From NCBI RefSeq assembly GCF_018991925.1, contig NW_024737042.1:17379678-17443677 (forward strand): a DNA stretch of 64,000 nucleotides. The letters run 5' to 3'. Every line of letters begins with the position of its first letter. The stretch's first letter is position 1. Below, piece by piece: positions 60,346 to 64,000 of this stretch. A model generated the notes under the pieces. The model was not told the origin of the DNA and searched no databases. It was given only the letters and a program-made list of their open reading frames with translations. The position numbers were made by a program, and so were the translations under genes. This DNA comes from Homarus americanus (Eukaryota > Arthropoda > Malacostraca > Decapoda > Nephropidae).

Positions 60346-60968
60346 TCACTCACACACACATACACACACGTTTTAATATCTAAATGTCCTGGAAACATTT
60401 GGCATTGCACAGAATGCACTCATTTTTCGTCAATTTATGGTAAGCCCTTATTTCTTCATCCATTTGTGTTCACTGGGAAAAGGGAAATTTTTATCTCGGT
60501 TCAGCGGAGGTAACTCTCGGTGCACCGCTGAGAGTAATGATAATTAATTTGTATTTTTACGTTTTCGAGGATGTTAATATACTGCAGGTTTGTAATGTAT
60601 TTTGTGAAGGAGATAATTTTGGAGCAGGTTGATTGTATTTATATGAGTAATAATTAGTAACTTATTGTTTTTATTATCCATTGTGTTAATATCTAGGTTA
60701 TGGCACCAACTCCCTGTGATCGTAAATGATTAAATGCGCACAGCCACATCGCAGGCAAGGCACCCTGATCCGGCTACCTCGTGGAATAACATGTAGCGAT
60801 GCTGTCAGGTAAATGGCGGTTGAGATGTAACAGTGGTGGTGGAGGTATTAACGCGTTGGTAAATACTTCTATATTTATGATTCATACGAGTCGTGTTATT
60901 GTTATGATGATATTAAGATACTGATAAACTAAATGTGTTTCGCCCTAGGGAGTAAATTTCTATGAAAC

Positions 60969-60970
<2 letters not shown>
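60346..60970. other. Unassigned AT-rich sequence
   Basis: No gene recognised. Confidence 0.4.
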
Positions 60971-61064
<94 letters not shown>

Positions 61065-61093
61065 ATAAAGAGAGATAGAGAGAGAGAGAGAGA
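60971..61093. repeat. (AT)n, (GT)n and (GA)n compound microsatellite
   Basis: AT dinucleotides (60971-61046), then GT (about 61046-61064), then GA-rich sequence to 61093. Confidence 0.95.
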
Positions 61094-61149
61094 TACTATA
61101 GAACAGATAAATAACTAGATAGGTTAGAAGGTCTTTGATAACAATTGGT

Positions 61150-61301
<152 letters not shown>

Positions 61302-61765
61302 CACACTAAGGAGAGGTACACAGTAACCACTATATATAGTACAGCGTAAACAACTCCATGGTCCGTTAAGATGGTTTTTATCATAAATTATCACAAAGAC
61401 CATTATTATAAAAGATGGTACACTCTTTCCTCAGGTGTTTTGTCACGAGGATATAATTTAGAAACCAAATCTCGCGATATATGCTCAATATATCAAAGGA
61501 TATGGGTCTATCAAGGTGTGAGAACGTTATGGTCCAGGTCATAATATAATACACTACAGGCTACATTTCTCAGTTGTCAGTATGTGATGATAAATGCAAA
61601 TACCAGTTATTTTCATACCGGCACAAAAATACCTCCAAAATATACACACAACCATGCGGGGTGATAAGGACGGATGGGATATACCTGATGAGGAATCACT
61701 CGTCGGTGGCTCTGAAATGTAGCTTTTTGGTGCTAAAATAAAAACATAGGCCACGTTTATGGGGA
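61302..61765. other. Unassigned sequence
   Basis: No gene or repeat recognised. Confidence 0.4.
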
Positions 61766-61769
61766 TAAC

Positions 61770-61884
61770 ATACGTACGCACATTCATAAATACATACATA
61801 GATACATACATACAGACATGCATACATACATACATACGTACATACATACATACATACATTAATACATACATACATACATACATA
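61770..61884. repeat. (CATA)n degenerate microsatellite
   Basis: CATA tetranucleotides with GATA, CAGA, CGTA and TTAA interruptions. Confidence 0.93.
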
Positions 61885-61949
61885 TAACAGGCATATAGGG
61901 AGCATATAAAAACCCTAGTCTTCTGCACAGAGTTTATTATAAATATTAA

Positions 61950-62028
61950 ACTAGGCACACACACACGCACACACACACACACACACACACAACAAGAACA
62001 ACAAGAACAACAAGAACAACAACAACAA
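61950..62028. repeat. (CA)n and (ACAAGA)n microsatellites
   Basis: CA dinucleotides to about 61990, then AACAAGAACAACAAG-type repeats. Confidence 0.9.
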
Positions 62029-62608
62029 AGAGCTTCTACACTTAGTCGCTTAAAACACGAATGCACTTTAAGGTTCCTTCATAACACCACGTGGATACTG
62101 AATATTATTTTTAGCTGTATTAGTCACCTTCATAAACACTGACTGACTGATTGACTGGCTGACTGAGAGAACTTGTAGTCCATCCCGTGCTGACGTAGCT
62201 TAAGACATATTCGTAATCATTCTTGTTTATCTATTTATACCAACTGTGTATCAACCAGACGATAATTGTTACTAACACACCTGATGGAAATATTTTGCTT
62301 GGATTAAAACAAAAATGAAGTCCAATAGGGAAGCAATATACGGAGTTACAGATGGAGAGGAACAGACCATCTAAGTATTAAGGTGTGCCTGTGGTAGCTG
62401 TCGGTCACAGGGTCAGGTGATATAATCTCTCTCTCTCTCTCGACAAATTGAGAAACAGCAAAAGTTATACAAGAAACAAATGGTGACCCCGAGGGAGGTG
62501 TTGAGTGTTGTCCTCGGGCGTTGGGAAGATCAGTTTATTTCTAGACTTTAGAATTGACTCTTATATTTCACACCACTGTACTAATATATGGGTATACGCG
62601 TGTACGCT
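62029..62608. other. Unassigned sequence with a (GACT)n at about 62138-62165
   Basis: No gene recognised. Small tetranucleotide tract (CTGACTGACTGATTGACTGG), and a short (TC)n at about 62426-62440. Confidence 0.4.
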
Positions 62609-62648
62609 ATTTTTTTTTTTTTAACGGGAACTAGCCCACCCGGACACA

Positions 62649-62660
62649 GGTCAAACGACC
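62649..62660 (-). other. Family W 3' hairpin, copy 2
   Basis: On the minus strand GGTC-GTTT-GACC: same stem as at 55111-55121, different loop. Confidence 0.55.
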
Positions 62661-62739
62661 CACAACGTGGCCTGGGGGGCGAAAAAAAAAGAACAGAAAG
62701 AAATTGAAGATAGAGAAGAAAAAGGTTATACTGTGTTAA

Positions 62740-62998
62740 TCTACACCAAGAAGATGCCGGAAAACCAGCTTTTTAAAGTGAGACAGATTGTATAAGTATG
62801 GAAACACGGAAGAAGGGAGAGCATTCCACAGTTTGGCTGTGTGAGGACATCCACAGAGAAACGGTGGGCACCGCGGGCATGACGTGTGTTACGAGCCCAC
62901 GGCCTTGCCGGCGGTACGCAGGATGCCAAATCCACCGAACATTACCCGTTAAAGTACCTGTAAAAGAGAGAAAGTGAAGCAACATCAGTAACACCAGT
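62740..62998 (-). pseudogene. Family W RT C-terminal remnant
   Basis: Minus-strand reading gives VTDVASLSLFYRYFNG, a stop, then CSVDLASCVPPARPWARNTR and HARGAHRFSVDVLT. An S-L-FYRYFNG, C, L-S-VPP pattern followed by basic Arg/His sequence and an F-VDV strand is the end region of certain LINE ORF2 proteins. The normal WNxLP-type motif further on is lost in the degenerate remainder. An in-frame stop and missing ends make it non-functional. Confidence 0.65.
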
Positions 62999-63000
62999 AA

Positions 63001-63029
<29 letters not shown>
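62999..63029. repeat. (CA)n microsatellite between two truncated LINEs
   Basis: Fifteen CA dinucleotides at the junction of the family W and family J fragments. Confidence 0.95.
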
Positions 63030-63031
<2 letters not shown>

Positions 63032-63090
63032 TAACTTTACGCCACAAACTGTACTGGAAGGCCCATGTAAACAGCACAATCAAGGCAGCC

Positions 63091-63541
63091 TTGTACCGAC
63101 TCTACATGCTACGACGACTCAGGTCACTTGGGGCACCCACGCCAGAGCTGAGGACTATCTATAACACATTTATACTCCCCAAATTAACGTATGCGTCACC
63201 AGCCGTGTCGTCTTCTCTCAACTCTACCCATCAACGTCAGCTAGAGAAGGTACAAAAGAGGGCCTGTAGAATCACGCTCAGCGCAGTCTACTCCGGCTAC
63301 AACAACACTCTCTCCAAACTGGAAATGCCACCCCTCAGTGACCTCCACCACCATGCACTCGCAGGGTTTGGCAGTGGGCTACTGCACCATCCTCGTCATC
63401 GCCACTTACTGCCACCTGCAGTCCCTCCACCTACCTCGCGCAATCCGCCACTACAACAAAATTCAACCCATAAGAGCCCGCACTGACAGATACAAGAATA
63501 GCACCGTCCCATCTATTGTTAAAATAATAAATAGCTCCTGA
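63091..63541 (+). pseudogene. Family J C-terminal tail (truncated copy)
   Basis: The open piece 63091-63486 (131 codons) reads MYRLYMLRRLRSLGAP, FILPKLTYASPAV, LEKVQKRACRITLSAVYSGY and HHALAGFGSGLLHHPRHRHL. A frameshift near 63440 moves the end into the frame IQPIRARTDRYKNSTVPS, closed by TGA at 63539-63541. It is more intact than the corresponding part of the long copy. It lacks all catalytic blocks, so it has no activity. Confidence 0.85.
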
Positions 63542-63619
63542 TTTATGTACTGTTACAGCCCTGTAAATGTATTGAACGTATATTATTATGTCTAAATCAC
63601 ATGTAAGTTTGTATATTTT

Positions 63620-63632
63620 CAGCCACCGGCTG
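63620..63632 (+). other. Family J 3' hairpin, copy 2
   Basis: CAGCC-ACC-GGCTG: same 5-bp stem as 19832-19845, with a shorter, different loop. Confidence 0.7.
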
Positions 63633-63692
63633 CAACTCTATTAATAAACCGTTTATTATTATTATTATTACAAGCACACACACATAAATGCA

Positions 63693-63812
<120 letters not shown>

Positions 63813-63931
63813 GAAACCTCAGTATTGGTAGTCAACATTTCCTACAAAAATACCTATAAAATTTTCTGGACGAGACTTGAATGTATAATTCACATCAGCT
63901 TTGCATTCTCGATATTCAGAGACGAGGAACG

Positions 63932-63934
<3 letters not shown>

Positions 63935-63976
<42 letters not shown>
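63935..63976. repeat. (GT)n microsatellite
   Basis: About 20 GT dinucleotides near the right edge of the window. Confidence 0.95.
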
Positions 63977-63979
<3 letters not shown>

Positions 63980-64000
63980 GAGGGACCGGACCATGAGGAG

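Larger units (their letters stand above)
62610..62998 (-). mobile_element. LINE family W, 5'-truncated copy
   Basis: On the minus strand: C-terminal RT-tail coding sequence (62998 to about 62700), then a 3' UTR block (62690-62625) matching 55087-55150, then a poly(A) tail, visible as 12 Ts at 62611-62622 on the + strand. It is head to head with the family J fragment to its right; the two are joined by a (CA)n tract. Confidence 0.7.
63030..63671 (+). mobile_element. LINE family J, 5'-truncated copy
   Basis: Same family as 16745-19891 but only the last part survives. It opens within WKAHVNSTIKAALYRLYMLR (the family J long copy has WKPHVSEVIKSSSFRLHLLR) and ends with the 3' hairpin (63620-63632), AATAAA (63643-63648) and (TTA)n (63652-63670). 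Typical 5' truncation of a LINE. Confidence 0.85.

Overview
This 64 kb window is repeat-rich eukaryotic DNA, and I find no intact host gene that I can defend. It most likely comes from an arthropod, probably a decapod crustacean. The evidence is extreme microsatellite density, a decayed interstitial (TTAGG)n tract (the usual arthropod telomere motif) at 59.77-60.03 kb, and several non-LTR retrotransposon families of the kind that dominate decapod assemblies. The phylum-level call is reasonably firm; 'decapod' is inference from recollected repeat families.

Layout. 1-1.18 kb: plain sequence. 1.18-13.45 kb: a large satellite array (S1) of 41-bp and 36-bp units, with a 100-N gap at 3112-3211. 13.45-16.4 kb: a truncated LINE tail, a purine-rich minisatellite, (GT)n and CAC-triplet tracts, and an ORF1-only retroelement with a broken SGNH esterase domain. 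16.4-19.9 kb: a fragment of a dispersed repeat, then a nearly complete but inactivated LINE (here 'family J'). 21.1-33.0 kb: a tRNA-Gly-headed SINE and two copies of one endonuclease/RT LINE ('family R') arranged head to head. The right-hand copy is split by two later insertions. 34.7-40.4 kb: the S1 satellite again, in opposite orientation (S2), ending in a second 100-N gap. 40.5-50.65 kb: a third array (S3) of 17-19 bp CCAACCACC-type units almost free of G on the + strand. 50.65-64 kb: single-copy-looking AT-rich sequence with very long (TTA)n, (AT)n, (GA)n and (GAT)n tracts, a 31-bp minisatellite, the telomere-like tract, and 5'-truncated ends of two LINE families.

The coding signal is all retrotransposon-derived: endonuclease, reverse transcriptase and SGNH-type ORF1 remnants, each broken by stops or frameshifts. 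The long alternative-frame ORFs in the satellites and microsatellites are by-products of stop-free repeats. The most interesting observations are: the satellite whose unit carries splice-donor-like sequence on one strand and acceptor-like sequence on the other; its inverted placement around 21 kb; the 10-kb G4-prone array; two LINE families that keep a 3' hairpin while the loop changes; the ORF1-only element with a CR1-like tail; and insertions that can be ordered by nesting. Several array irregularities look like assembly or consensus error and are flagged as such.
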